Assembly (NCBI RefSeq): GCF_022539505.1
Contig: NC_061508.1
Location: 93,971,276-94,035,275, forward strand
Origin: Lolium rigidum
Lineage: Eukaryota > Streptophyta > Magnoliopsida > Poales > Poaceae
DNA: 64,000 nucleotides
Direction: 5' to 3'
Below the pieces are notes generated by a model, which was not told the origin of the DNA, ran no database searches, and was given only the letters and a program-made list of their open reading frames with translations. Made by a program: the position numbers and the translations under genes. Below are positions 9,643 through 21,301 of the stretch, piece after piece. Position 1 is the first letter of the stretch; each line of letters opens with the position of its first letter.

Positions 9643-11690
9643 GAGCACCTCTAGCCGTTGGCGCTCCCCACGGTCAAATCCGGCGCTAATAACGTCAGAT
9701 TGGATAAAACTTTGGCGTGGGGAGCGTCGAAGTTCCAGCTGTCTCCCGTGTAGACGCCCGGTGATCGGCGTTTTTGTCTTAAGTTTCACAAATAAACATT
9801 TTACAGTTCGGTGAATTTAACAAATTTTGCCAACATTTTGGCTTATTTTACAAATAAACGTTACAGTTCAACAAAACAAGCAAATAATTTGACAAGTTTT
9901 CAAACAAATCAAATGGAAACTAGTTGGTGTTGCCTCCAAGCCTCCATATGTGCTCCACCAGATCATCCTGCCGCTGTTGATGCATTGTGGAGTCTCGAAT
10001 CTCCTGACACATAGCGATGAACGCAGCCCACGATGCTGGCACCTAGTGATTAGGTTGTGCAAGAGGACCCTCTCTGTCATATGGTGCAGCTTGTTCGCTC
10101 GGAGGAACCGGATACTTTCGCTCATTCTCGATAATCATATTGTGTAAGCGCACACAACAGTTTATCACCTCCCACATCTGATCTTTGGACCAAGTCAAAG
10201 CGGGGAACCTGACTACATCAAATCTCTGCTGGAGGACACCAAATGCACGCTCGACGTCCTTTCGGCAACCTTCTTGTTCCTTGACAAACTCCACCTCCTT
10301 CGGGAGGACGGGGCTTGAGATAGTCTTCACAAATGTTGCCCACTTTGGATAGATACCGTTTGCAAGATAGTATCCCTTGTTGTACTGCCGACCATTGATC
10401 ACAAAGTTAACCGGGGAGCATGACCCTCAACAACCTTGGAGAAGATCGGCGAGCACTGCAAGACGTTAATGTCGTTGTTGGATCCCGGCATACCAAAGAG
10501 GGGGTGCCAAATCCAGATATCATGGGTAGCCACTGCCTCAAGTATCACAGTGCGGCCTTTTTTGTGACCCTTGTACATTCCCTGCTAGGCAAACGGACAG
10601 TTCTTCCATTTCCAATGCATGTAGTCAATGCTTCCAAGCATCCCTGGAAATCCTCGAGCTTCATTGAAAGCGAGGATTTGACCAAGTGTCTTCGACAATG
10701 GGTGATCTCAAGTAGATGTCCCCGAACACTTCTAGCACCGCCCGCGCGAACCGGTAGAATCAATCAAGGGCGATTGACTCCGCCATCCGAAGATAGTCAT
10801 CGGCAGAATCACCAGGAGCTCCATATGCCAGCATCTGCATAGCCACGGTGCACTTTTGGAGGGCGAAAAACCCTGCCATGCCGGTGCAATCCAACTTGCA
10901 TCTGAAATAGGAGTCGTACTCTCGAAGGGCATACACAATTCTCATGAAGAGCTTCCAGCTCATCCTGAAACGACGCCTAAAAACAACCTCACCATGCAAT
11001 GGATTGTCGGCGAAGTAGTCGGCATAGAGCGTGCAGTAGCCCTCCATTCGCTGCCTCGGCTTGCACTTCCGGCGACCTGGTGCCGACCCACCACGGCGAC
11101 CAATGGCCTTCTCGGCGTACAAGCCGGACAGGCAAGTTAGGATCAACATGTGCTCCTCGTCTTGGGCGGCGGCTGCCATCTCTTCTTCAAAAATCTCGGC
11201 GAACATCTGCTCCTCCTTGTCGTCGGAGTCCATGTCTGGTTAGGCAATTGGACGAACACATGTCGGGCGTGTCGACGAGACGCGACGCGAGGGAGTTTCC
11301 CGACGGTGGAATATAGGCAGACGGCACGACGGACGGCGGAATATAGGCTGCTGGGTGGAGGGATGGCAGGGTTCAGGCAACCGGCCGGCGGATTGGCAAG
11401 GGGTGGTGCCGGCGGCGACAGAGCAACGAGAGGGGGGGGGTTTGCGACGAGAAAGTGGTGGGGTTCGTGTGTTCTCTCGCCGACATAGCGGGCCCGTCCC
11501 CGCTTTTCTCTCGTCCGGAGTCCCCGAGCGTACCCGGGAGGACTGGAGATGGCCCGGGATCTCCGGATGGATTAAGGGCCTATTCGGGGGGTGGGGGACC
11601 AGAACCGGGGGTGAGGCTGGGCCGAATAACGCCGTCCGAATGAAAAAACGCATGTCGGGGGCCTAGTCGGGGAGACAGCTCGAGATGCTT
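9643..11690 (-). mobile_element. PIF/Harbinger DNA transposon with dead transposase
   Basis: The ends are imperfect inverted repeats (left GAGCACCTCTAGCCG, right end complementary to AAGCATCTCGAGCTG) followed inward by TCCCC. They are flanked by the 3-bp duplication TAA at 9640-9642 and 11691-11693, the signature target of PIF/Harbinger. The 2048-bp element encodes only a transposase remnant on the minus strand; the Myb-like second ORF of autonomous elements is absent. Confidence 0.75.
10043..11233 (-). pseudogene. PIF/Harbinger transposase (DDE_Tnp_4 type), disrupted
   Basis: Starts MDSDDKEEQM at 11233 and keeps the conserved regions in order: the FRRRFRMSWKLF block, LAYGAPGDSADDYLRMAES, then GSIDYMHW (first catalytic Asp), PGSNNDINVL (second Asp) and [10 protein letters not shown] (Glu). 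The DDE catalytic residues are thus still visible. The frame is broken by an in-frame TGA just after the AESIALD segment, a TAG in the SIDYMHW block after CPFA, and at least one frameshift near 10400, so no functional enzyme can be made. When intact, these proteins cut and paste elements into TWA sites together with a Myb-like partner. Confidence 0.75.
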
Positions 11691-11693
11691 TAA

Positions 11694-11992
11694 GCTGTAG
11701 GCCATAGCGTTTCTGTGAGTTGTAATTCTGAGGCTTTATTAATTTAAAGGGAAAGTGCCTTTTATCTATTAAAAAAAACTGTAGAGGCAGGAAAAACACA
11801 TAGGGACCGATGGAATAAAACAAAGAAATTTTTTTGGTTGGGGAGAACCAAAAATAAAATATTTTAAAGCTTAAGGAGGCTTCTGCTCAAAATCAGGGGC
11901 CTGGCCAAGAAAATCTATGTGCTTGTCCCCTGCTTACCCGGCCAGTGATCTCTGCCAAATCTCATAAAAACAGATTAATTTTTTAAAGTTTG
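11694..11992. other. Intergenic, AT-rich, no gene seen
   Basis: Includes poly-A and poly-T runs; no frame or terminal repeats recognised. Confidence 0.4.
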
Positions 11993-11994
11993 TA

Positions 11995-12191
11995 CTCCAT
12001 CCGATTTATAATAAGTATTGAGGTTTATTTTTAATTAGCTTATACTATTTAAAATAAATCTTTGATCTTACATAATACTCTATCCATAAATAAGTAACTT
12101 AGCTTTGTTTAGATTCTCTTATATCTAGACGTATTTTTAGTATGTTAGTGTGTAGATATATTCGGTATTATTTACTTTCTTACGGAGGGAG
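11995..12191. mobile_element. Stowaway-type MITE, possibly two nested copies
   Basis: The left end CTCCATCCGATTTATAATAAGT and the right end ...TTACGGAGGGAG are flanked by TA. A second left-type end (CTCTATCCATAAATAAGT) starts at 12078 after its own TA, so a smaller copy (12078-12191) probably supplied the right end. Non-coding. Confidence 0.65.
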
Positions 12192-12193
12192 TA

Positions 12194-12614
12194 TAATACA
12201 GTAGATCGGATGGAGCAGTACTCCAAACAAACGAATCAATTAGGAATAACTGGAAAGTGCAGGAGAGGGACTACTCTAGCGCATGCACGGCCATGGCCCA
12301 TTGATCGTCTATCTCTCCCTTTGAGCGCTTGCATTTACTGGATCAAGGCCCTACATTTGGCCGGACTCGGTACAACAGCATTCAAGTCAGACGAGCACGG
12401 GAGCTCTCAGCTCAGGCATTTGCCTTTCCCCGTCCACATAAAAATCCCACGTCAAGTTGGCCCCAACTGCTCAAAACATGGTAGACATTTTATCATGCCG
12501 GAAAAAAATTACATTTCCACGTAGAAATCGAATAGAAATTTCTGCCAAACTTAGAATTGACGAAGCTTTCAAAGGCATGGTATAATGTTTAAAAAATTAG
12601 GTGGTAAAAATATA
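12194..12614. other. Intergenic, no gene seen
   Basis: One open frame of 104 codons (12210-12524) has no recognisable domain and atypical composition; I do not call it. Confidence 0.35.
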
Positions 12615-12616
12615 TA

Positions 12617-12862
12617 CTCCGTCCGTTTATAATTAGATCACGTTCTGGATTTAGTCAAAATTAAATTTTACAAAGTTTAACAAAAAAAAATAAACATCCA
12701 AAATAGCAAATACAAATAATATAAAATTATATTTTATGACGGTTCTAATACAATAGATCTTACGTTATTGATGTTTATATTTTTTGCTAAATATTTGGTC
12801 AACCTTTAGAATATTTAACTTTGACTAAACCCAAAACGAGAGGTAATTGTGAATGAAGGAAG
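12617..12862. mobile_element. Stowaway/Mariner-type MITE
   Basis: Starts CTCCGTCCGTTTATAATTAG after TA, and ends ...GTGAATGAAGGAAG before TA. The interior is AT-rich with a complementary pair (CTGGATTTAGTCAAA near 12645 and TTTGACTAAACCCA near 12820), allowing a long hairpin. The right end has drifted. Confidence 0.6.
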
Positions 12863-12864
12863 TA

Positions 12865-14282
12865 CATGTGGTCATTAAACTAGGGAGAGACTCTCTTATT
12901 GGTGCGCACTAGGTGTCAGACATGCGAATGGAGCCCTTCATGGGCTATCTCCCTGCAGTCTGATTTCACTTGCATGCTACATATGCAACATCGTTTCATG
13001 TTTTCCTAGGCGCTGTCAGAATAGGTGCAGACATGGTGCAACAATGTAAACACATCCATGCGAAAAAATGTTTACATGTATGCAATAAATCCCGATTGAA
13101 TGCAACAGATCACCGAAAGGATTGATCCATACATGCAACATAGAAACCAACATCAGCGACAACTAGATTTTTTTGCAGCATGAAAGATACATGTCAATGG
13201 ACACCTAGAATAACTGCAACATTTATCGCCCTTGATACGTAGAAAAACATATGTGAGCTTGCAATATGTTAGGACAACCTATGCAACATTGAAAATCTAA
13301 ATAGCTAAACCTTTACAACAAACATTTCTAGGGCATATACAACATTGTATTCTGCTGGTCGATGACAAACAGGACTCCCCCGAGCCTCGTTATTCATAGA
13401 TCTGGTGAGCCTGAACTAGTTCCTCCGCACCCCCATCTTCTACAAGTTCAACGATGCAACGAAGTTCAAAGTCGAGTTCTACTCATGAAGCCATCCATGG
13501 TAGAAGGCTTGTGGCCTCCATTCGGAGTGGAAGAGGGAAAACCAGTAGCGAGGAGGAAAGGATGGTGAAGATATAAACATTTATGAGGAGAAGCTTCTCG
13601 TAGGAAAGTGGAGGAATTGACTAGAGGGGTATCAGAACAAACAAAGCATAAGGGATGGAGATCGTATTGGGGAGATAGAGCAATACCCTAACTATTTAGT
13701 TGATAATTGCCTTGGAATGGTCATAACTGATAGTACTTTGTATTTGTGATTTTAATTTATGGATCCGATTGATCACATGTGCAAATCGCACACTTGATCG
13801 TAGCATGGTTTTATGGCACATGGGAACACATGTGGGTTTACAGAATACTTGATATGGTAGAGTTGATTTTTATTCTATATACTTGGTAAAATTGTAAAAG
13901 TTTGAATTTTATCAAAGGTATTTGGAATAGAGTGAGTATCTTAACCGAAAATAGCTCGGTGGAACCCGGGTGTAGGTGGATCTGTTTTCAAAATATCAAA
14001 AAATGTTGTTTGAATGTTTTAGAAAGTTGAAATGATTCACACACGTACATATTATGGTGATACTTACTCATGCAAAATTTCAAGGAAGAATGCCACAATA
14101 TTGACCTACACAAAAAGAGAAAATAAAACTCCATATTTCTTTACATTTCTTTAAATAGTACAAATCCACTCCATATATTGTTACCTGAATATTTTGTCTT
14201 ATTTACACAAGTTAAATGCTTTCTAAGATGACATGCACCAGTTTGTACACGCATGATTTATCCTGTATTTTATTTGTTTTAG
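12865..14282. other. Intergenic repeat-like DNA rich in TGCAACA motifs
   Basis: Between about 12960 and 13350 the heptamer TGCAACA or close variants recurs many times (for example at 12986, 13039, 13101 and 13135). This is low-complexity enrichment rather than a regular array. No gene or terminal repeats recognised. Confidence 0.4.
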
Positions 14283-14284
14283 TA

Positions 14285-14543
14285 CTCCCTCCGTTCCTAG
14301 ATATAAGCCATATAGTTTTTTGAGAATATTTTCATAATATAAGGTATATTGCGTTCCACCACTTCTATGGATCATATTATTAGGGATTTGATTACGTCTC
14401 CTTATCTTATGCAAAGTCCTCTGTTAGATTACGTCAATTGTCGAGGGTTAACCCCGTTCAAGCATGGTGTAATTTTTCCTCAACGTGCGTTCTTTAATAT
14501 TCGTGCCAAAAACTATATGCCTTATATTTAGAAATGGAGGGAG
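14285..14543. mobile_element. Stowaway-type MITE
   Basis: Perfect-looking ends: CTCCCTCCGTTCCTAGATAT on the left and ATATTTAGAAATGGAGGGAG on the right, flanked by TA at 14283-14284 and 14544-14545. 259 bp, non-coding. Confidence 0.8.
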
Positions 14544-14545
14544 TA

Positions 14546-15944
14546 GTATTTTTTCGATTTTATTGTTCAGAAAGAGTTCACACGCACCCTGGTTCACTAA
14601 ATTCATATCAGTATCTTAACTATAAATAATACTGAGATACTTGTAATTTTTTTTTACTAGAAAGAGTACCATGAAATGATGCAATGATTGAAGAAGAAGA
14701 GAGTAAAAAATCTTGCGTGAGATTATATTCATGGACCCCTCGACTGGAGTAGCAGAGAAAAAAGGGTACCACGACCTTAATTATAGTCACGGTGTAGTGA
14801 AGAAACATAGGAGGAAACGGTTGGGACGTCTTTCTGCGCGAGCAATCAAGTGGTTTGCCGAAATGGATTTATCTTGTGAGGATCCGATGCCGCTACTGCA
14901 TGCTGCAGTGCCAAATGGACCGATTATTGTTAGGTCACGCAAGGATCCAAAGGCTACGCCAATAAGCCATCAAGAAATGGCTGTTTCGCGGGCAGGTGAG
15001 CCGGATTTTGATCATTTTGGAGAGGAGGGTCACATGGGGAGTGCCTTCTTTTTCTGCCCGCCCTTTTTCCTCTTTTCAGCAACAGCCGTGCTCTTGTTTT
15101 TCTCCCTCCTGTGATTTTCTTTTGAGCAACCTACTGTGTTCTGGCAGGTCTTAGTTGCAAAGATGACTCAACAAAAGTTTGTATTTTCTGTTCCGATGTT
15201 AGGTCATTTATTGTGTAGCTAGCTTGGTGCATTTTTCTACCACTTTGACGCATTTGGCTCCACCAAAACGATGTGCTCCTGCTTGCAAAAATGAGAAATT
15301 GCTAATGTCAATGATTGGACACCTTTTATGTTTTCTGTTGTGGTACTAGATAGTCTAGATAGACACATAATTCCTTTTCTTTCTGCGGGGAAGTTTGGCA
15401 CGTAATTCTGACTTGATGCTCTTGTGGATTCATATACTTTATCGCTCTCTTCGAAAAAATATATACTTTATCACTAAGTTGGACTAGACATTTTGTAATG
15501 TGAAAGCTTGATTAGTTCCTCTACTTATGTGCGCATGTATGCAGTTGAGCCGCCGATCAGACATGGACAGGTTTTTCAACTTGACTCTGCCTACCAGCCG
15601 AAAGCATCCCCATGCCGGCGTCTGTTTCCACGAGAGATGGAAAACGGATGAACACAAGATGCCAAGAGAGGGAGATGATCTCTAATTATCTTCCATCGAC
15701 ACATCAGTTATAAAACGTTTTTATAATTACGACATGTAAAAAGGAAGAAGGCAAATCAAATCAACACAGGACACAAATATTTTAACTTGGAAAAAACCCC
15801 TCCAAAAAAAATGGTAAAAACTCACAGAAGGCCCATGCTCTACCTTGCGACTATGAGGTTAATGGTCACAAATATACCAAAGGGTACTATCATGCCAATG
15901 GCATCTTCCAAAATGACCGACATTTGTGAAGACAATCAGCAAGA
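14546..15944. other. Intergenic with one unassigned ORF
   Basis: A plus-strand frame of 133 codons (14713-15114) has a basic N-terminal half (HRRKRLGRLS) and a hydrophobic tail. I recognise no family and see no splice partners, so it is recorded here rather than as a gene. The rest shows nothing I can assign. Confidence 0.3.
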
Positions 15945-16940
15945 ATCTTTTTGGTGGAAAGCTCACTTAAATATTCTAGACAATTATAAAGCTCTTGCAA
16001 GATGTAATATGGGAGATGGAAAGTCTGCATTATTTTGGACAGATTTATGGGAAGAACAGTGTTTGCACCAAAATTTTCCACACTTGGTCACCTTTGCGGA
16101 GAATACAAATCTTTCTGTTAATGAGGCAGTTCTTACTGAATTTACCGAGGACCTATTCAACCTCCCACTTTCATAGAAAGCTTATGAGGAGTTCAATGAG
16201 CTGGAAATTATTTGTCAAAGTGCATTTGAAAAGGTGCTATTGAGACAAAAGGATAATTGGGGTTACATTTGGGGAAATTCACAGTTTTCATCTCAAAAGG
16301 CTTACAAGGTGCTGATAGGTTCTCAACCCAAAATTCCCCATTTTTCATGGTTATGGAAGTCTTCATGTCAATCAAAACACAAGTTCTTCTTCTAATTGCT
16401 GCTTAGTGATAGATTAAATACAAGGATTCTCCTTGGAAGATAAAAGATGTTTATGTAATTCTATAATTGTGCCACTATGAAATGTAAGAGAGAAGAAACT
16501 CTGCGGCACCTCTTCTGGACTTACCCTTTTGCTGCTAATTGCTGGGACTTCATCTGTCCATAAAGGTTGATGAATCTTTTAGTGAATGAGTCGTTCCAGG
16601 ACTTGAACATTAAATTGGAAGTACCTTTCTCAATGGAAAGAATCATTATTGCTTCTTAGGCTAACTGGATTTCCTTAAACAATGAGATCTTTAGAAATCA
16701 GAACCCAAGCTTCCAATGTTGGAAAGCTATTTTTTTGAAAGAAATGAGGATGCTCAATTACAGAATGAAAAGAAAAAGAAAGTTCAGTTTGAAAGTTGGC
16801 TTAGAGATCAGCATTACATAGATCTTGTTTTTTAATTTCTCTTTTCCTTTCCTTTTTATATATACCCCTGTACAGTTTGGTTGCTTATATATATATAAAT
16901 GCAGTGGGAGCCTTTCCCACTGATTCCCTTCAAGAAAAAA
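15945..16940 (+). pseudogene. LINE (L1-type) reverse transcriptase, C-terminal fragment
   Basis: The plus-strand reading, with several stops and frameshifts, gives the 3' part of a plant LINE ORF2. It has a WWKAH...GDGKSALFWTDLW segment, followed by a zf-RVT-like region (KHKFFF...LLLSDRLNTR...LL, then EETLRHLFWTYPFAANCW). The 3' end has the AT-rich tract, GCAGTGGGAGCCTTTCCCACTG, then CCCTTCAAG and a short poly-A at 16934-16940, typical of grass LINE tails. The catalytic RT core and endonuclease are missing: a 5'-truncated dead copy. Confidence 0.7.
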
Positions 16941-17305
16941 CTCTGCATACACATCTTCTGGGAAATGTGCCCTCCACTGTTCCATGGCCCTCTCATCTAC
17001 CTCGGCGATGGCAAGTCGTTGCTGCACCCGGCAGTGTGGCCTCTAGTCCTTGCGCGTCACAAGAGGAGTGGCGGCGCTAGCATCTCGGCTTCGGCCTGAG
17101 ACTCTCACTCGGGTAAGTTGAGCTCGAGGAGGCTGTGGCCGAACCTCCACGCCGCAACGTCGTACGCGGATGCGACCACGTGCATAGTGTGAAACGTGTC
17201 GAGCCACAGGCTCATCCCGGTGGCCGAGATCTCAACCGCAAATGTGCGTGACGCCACACACTCTCTCCACGGAAGCCGGTGGAGCTCAAGGGAGAGCTGC
17301 GGCAC
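16941..17305 (-). pseudogene. AP2/ERF-like domain fragment
   Basis: The minus strand encodes FAVEISATGMSLWLDTF, then ASAYDVAAWRFG and LELNLPE, which matches the second half of an AP2/ERF domain (Y.AEI...G.R.WLGTF.TAEEAARAYD.AA...G...LNFP) but with many key changes. After a stop, an AERDE-like, EQWRAHFPEDVYAEFF stretch follows, as in a family of amplified AP2-like sequences in wheat relatives (from memory). The fragment abuts the poly-A of the LINE. It has no intact frame. Confidence 0.5.
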
Positions 17306-19450
17306 GGCAACATCCCGATGGCGGCTAGAGTTCGGCTAACCAACACAAAATCGTCAGGGAAACCTCTCGGCGGGGCTTGCGGGCAAACGTGGCTTCATGG
17401 GGTCTGCGTATATGGGGGCGGAGCAGTGGCTAGGGTGGCGTGGCTCAATGGGGGGCGTGCGGTGGAGTGGAGTGTAAGAGACGTGTTGTGTGCACGCCTG
17501 TGTGTGTGCATAATTAGGGCACCGGCTATGTATGTGGCTGTGCTGTGGTGGGCTGGGCCGGGGGTAATTCGCGGTGTCACCATATGGCTATGCCGCAGAT
17601 GCGCGGTATCGGCGGAGTGGCACACCCTACAACGTCGCCCATTATTTGGTGCGGCTCGGGTCGCTGGGACCCACCATAGCAGCGGTGTTCTATGTTTCCT
17701 CCACGCCGCCGATAGCAAAATAGCAGTTGCTTTAAAAGAAGTTGAGTGTACAGTATTTTGGCCAAATTCGATGGCGTGATCTTTTCATAGTGCGTTGCTA
17801 CCATTTTTCCTCCTATAAATTAATTCCTACCAGTGATATGAGTTATTTATCTTATTTCAACTATTACATATTGTAAAACCATTTATTATTTGTGTGCTAC
17901 AACTACTTATTTATGTGCTACACTATTTATTTTTATAAACATGATTGAAATTAGAAAAAATAGTGCAAAACCACTCGCTGATCGGTTGGTTGGGGGACCT
18001 GAGGCATCCTCCAAAAGCGAACCAGAGCGGCACCACCAAATAGTGTGTCCGACGTGTTCACCAGACGCCGTTTGAAGGACGCGGCTCGAATGCTCATAGC
18101 ATAACAAATATTACTACATCCTGTAAAAAATAAATAACATTTTTACTAAAGACTCCACACAACCGGAAATATTATCTCATTTTATTGAAAATGGAAAAGA
18201 AAATTAATCAATTAATTAGCCACAGATAGACCTAAAACCACGCGAGTTCTCAATGAATTCTGCATCGGTGCACATGAGCTCATCGGGATATTTTCCCCGC
18301 TAGCAATTCAATTTCTGAGACAGCAACGGCGCAACACCCCAACCCTGAATTCTGACCATAAACTGCAAAACCAGCAGCTCTCCTATTTTTCAGGAGAAGA
18401 TAACAGAGCAACATGACATAAGGAGCCAATAGTGTTTTAATCAGCTGCTTAAGAGCAGCAAAAAAGAAGTCCATAGTATATTTGGCCTAAAGACACCTAC
18501 GTGTTGTTCTCATCTCTTGTGTGTCCAAAAACGCAATTTGTGAACCTTTTTCCGCGTTATTTCAGGATAGCTCGATGGATCCATGATAAAATAATAATCT
18601 GAAAGAGGCAGAGGATATGTCCGTCGGAAATTTTGGAGGTACGCACCGCTGGCCATTAACAAAACCAGTTCCATGATACACCTGTTTTTCTCTTTTATTA
18701 AAAAACCTCAATACACCTGTTTCTGTATGCGTCACAAGGGCGCGCGAAAACAGGACGCATGTTCCCGGCAGACGTGTCCATTGTTTCGACCTGGTGTGTG
18801 TCCCGCCAACTGCAGGCAATTAGACAAAAAGTATTCTAGTTTAGAGTCACGGCAAACCATGATGCTGAATGGGTCGTGCTTCATGCAGCAATAGGGGTGC
18901 TCGCAAAGTATGCTTATTTATATTTTACTTTTGTTCTTTCGTGACTAGTTTTAACATGTATGTGCATCATTATAGGTTGCATGGAATATTTCAACATTCT
19001 TGCTGGTACTCCTATGTGTATTTTTGGTATTTTCCGAACTTCATTTCGCTAAATATGGGTAAGTCTAGAGCTCATCCAATTTGGTGCACATCGATTTCTC
19101 ACCGTCCAAATCAATGTGCCCACCAATCACCCATCGCAACAAGAAGCAAATAGAGAGAACAAAACAAATGTTGTAGCCAACTGCAATTTGGTTTAGGCTC
19201 AAGTTATCGTAAGTGGAGAGAGCTATCAAGCTTGTATTTGACCAACCGGTCGATGTAAAACTAAATTTGGTCGAATGTCTTCTTTTGGTTGTCAAGTTGG
19301 ACTTTTTCTATAAGTAATACTTCATGGATTGATAGCTTTGAAAATGGTTACAAGCACCAAAACTCCTGAACAAATATGTGACACATAATTTGGATCAAAT
19401 GGAGTACAAAATTATAACTTACAAAGCTACAAAAGTTTTTAATGATAATA
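17306..19450. other. Intergenic, no supported gene
   Basis: Several open frames of 60-166 codons overlap on both strands in the GC-rich part (17280-17780), but none has a recognisable domain. The remainder is AT-rich single-copy-looking or degraded repeat DNA. Confidence 0.4.
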
Positions 19451-19574
19451 CTTCCTCTATCAAAAAAAAAATACCACGGATTTATCTAAATTTAATTAAA
19501 TTTAGACGTGATTTAGTGTATAGATACATCCAAATTTAGAAAAGTTCGTGACATCCTTTTTGAGATGGAGGGAG
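19451..19574. mobile_element. Small Stowaway-type MITE
   Basis: Left end CTTCCTCTATCAAAAAAAAA after TA; right end GACATCCTTTTTGAGATGGAGGGAG. The inner arms (ATCTAAATTTAATTAAATTTAGAC) are palindromic. 124 bp. Confidence 0.65.
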
Positions 19575-20600
19575 AATAATAATAGTAGTATTTTGAACCA
19601 ATTCAAATACTTCTTTATATACTAACAATCAAAGTTTGAGAATGCATGATTTTAAGGAAATCATTTATTTACAAGCGAGTGGACCAAATATGATATCAAA
19701 TGGAAATGCATAATCGAAAATTGAATGAAGCAAGCAGAGAGAAAAAAGCCGTGAAGACGCATGCAATTTGCTAGTTAGTCAACATAAGAATATAGAATGT
19801 GAAAAGCTTTATTAGTTCTGTTAGTTCAGACTACAAAAAATCCACATCATCTTTTATAGCTGGGCTGGCAAGTGGTGAGGGATGAAGCGGATGCGGGCGA
19901 AAGTTTTCGTTAATCATGCTTTAATTTTGATATTATTCCATAATTCATTTTGCTTTAATTTGGTGTTTGCGGGATGCGGATGCCACTGCCAACCTATTTG
20001 TAGCCCTTTAAGTTTATAAAACAAACACGCTAGAGTTTTCAACAAGTACTACCATACATTGTTAAAAGAGAAAAAAAAAACAAACTTTGCAGTGGAAGGT
20101 CAGGTGTAGTTTCATAAAAAATGTTGATGTTTTGGGTGTTACGATGTATTTGTCTCAAGCAAATTGACAAACTGGGCGATAAATGCAATCATAACTCTAC
20201 TTTTTTTTTGCACGATAACAATACTTTATCACAAAATTGACACAATTTAACAGTAAACATCACAAACGCATAATTTAAATCCAACATTCACCGACAGAAC
20301 GGAATACAGAATTCCATTAAAAATCAGAAAACAAAAACATTGAAAAATCAAGATTCCTCGTGCCAATCTGGTCAAACAAAAACGTGCTCATAGTCTTGGA
20401 CTGTGCATGCCAACTTGGTGCATTGGTGGGAAAATAGGCCAAGTGGCCACAGTGGAAAAGAGCAGAGGTAGTAGCCTAGGCAAGTGAGGCCAAAAGCAGA
20501 CAGGAGGATCTCAAAGCAAATACCACATATTCATGGGGGTCAGATCAGATACTCACCTGCATCAATCCATGATCCATCTACTACTTCCCCCTCTCCTTCT
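19575..20600. other. Intergenic, 5' flank of the AHL gene
   Basis: AT-rich sequence without gene signals. A pyrimidine-rich stretch and a TATATATT motif near 20622 lie downstream of it. Confidence 0.35.
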
Positions 20601-21301
20601 TATCTGCTACAGCAGCAATTATATATTTCCCCCCGAGGCATTTTCAGCGTGCTTTACTTACCAGCTGCCTATTTTTCTTCCCCTGACAGAAAAAAGTTAA
20701 TCCTTTTTGTTAATTAGGAAAAAGAAGAAAGAGTGCGTGTGAACTGGAGAAGAGGTGGAAAAAAAGGGGATATAGTGGAGGCTGTAGACAGGAAATTATG
20801 GGAGCTGGGTAGCCTGGAAATCCCTCAATTTGTTCTTTGCTCCTCTTCTGATCTTCTCCTTCTGTAGCGCTGGAGTGAGCTCGTGATGTCTCCATTTTAG
20901 GACAGAGGAGTGTGCAAGTGTGCTTCTTTTTATTTTCTTTTCTGTTTTCACTCAGATATTTCGTTTCCTTTTGCTGCAACTGTTGAGCTCCAAATCTGTT
21001 GTGGTTTATTTCATCTTTAAATCCGGGGGAAAGAAGGGGATCTGCCATTTCTTTGCCCACTTAAGCTTGTTCTTTCTCTTTTCTAAGATTTTACCGCTCC
21101 CCTTTTCAGTTTCTTGGGAGTAATTTCTTCAGCTGTAAAACTCGCAAGAAGGATCTCATCTTTGACTAGCGATGGGTTTATGGGTTTTTGCAGCTTCCTA
21201 ATCCATCGTCCTAACCTCGCTTGAGCGTTCGTGAGCTCTAGTTTGCGGTGTAAAAATCGCAGCGTTTCGTGCTTTCGTCCAAGAATCGGTTGCTGCCAGC
21301 C
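20601..21301 (+). promoter_or_regulatory. Likely promoter and 5' UTR of the AHL gene
   Basis: A TATA-like TTATATATTTCC occurs near 20620 followed by long CT-rich stretches (20580-20700 and 20930-21110), typical of grass 5' leaders. The exact start site and any leader intron cannot be read from sequence alone. Confidence 0.35.

Noticed and set aside
10420..11666. Plus-strand ORFs over the Harbinger element
   Set aside because: They are antisense to the transposase and its GC-rich 5' flank.
17279..17779. Plus-strand ORF of 166 codons
   Set aside because: GC-rich chance frame overlapping open frames on the other strand; no domain, no splice context.
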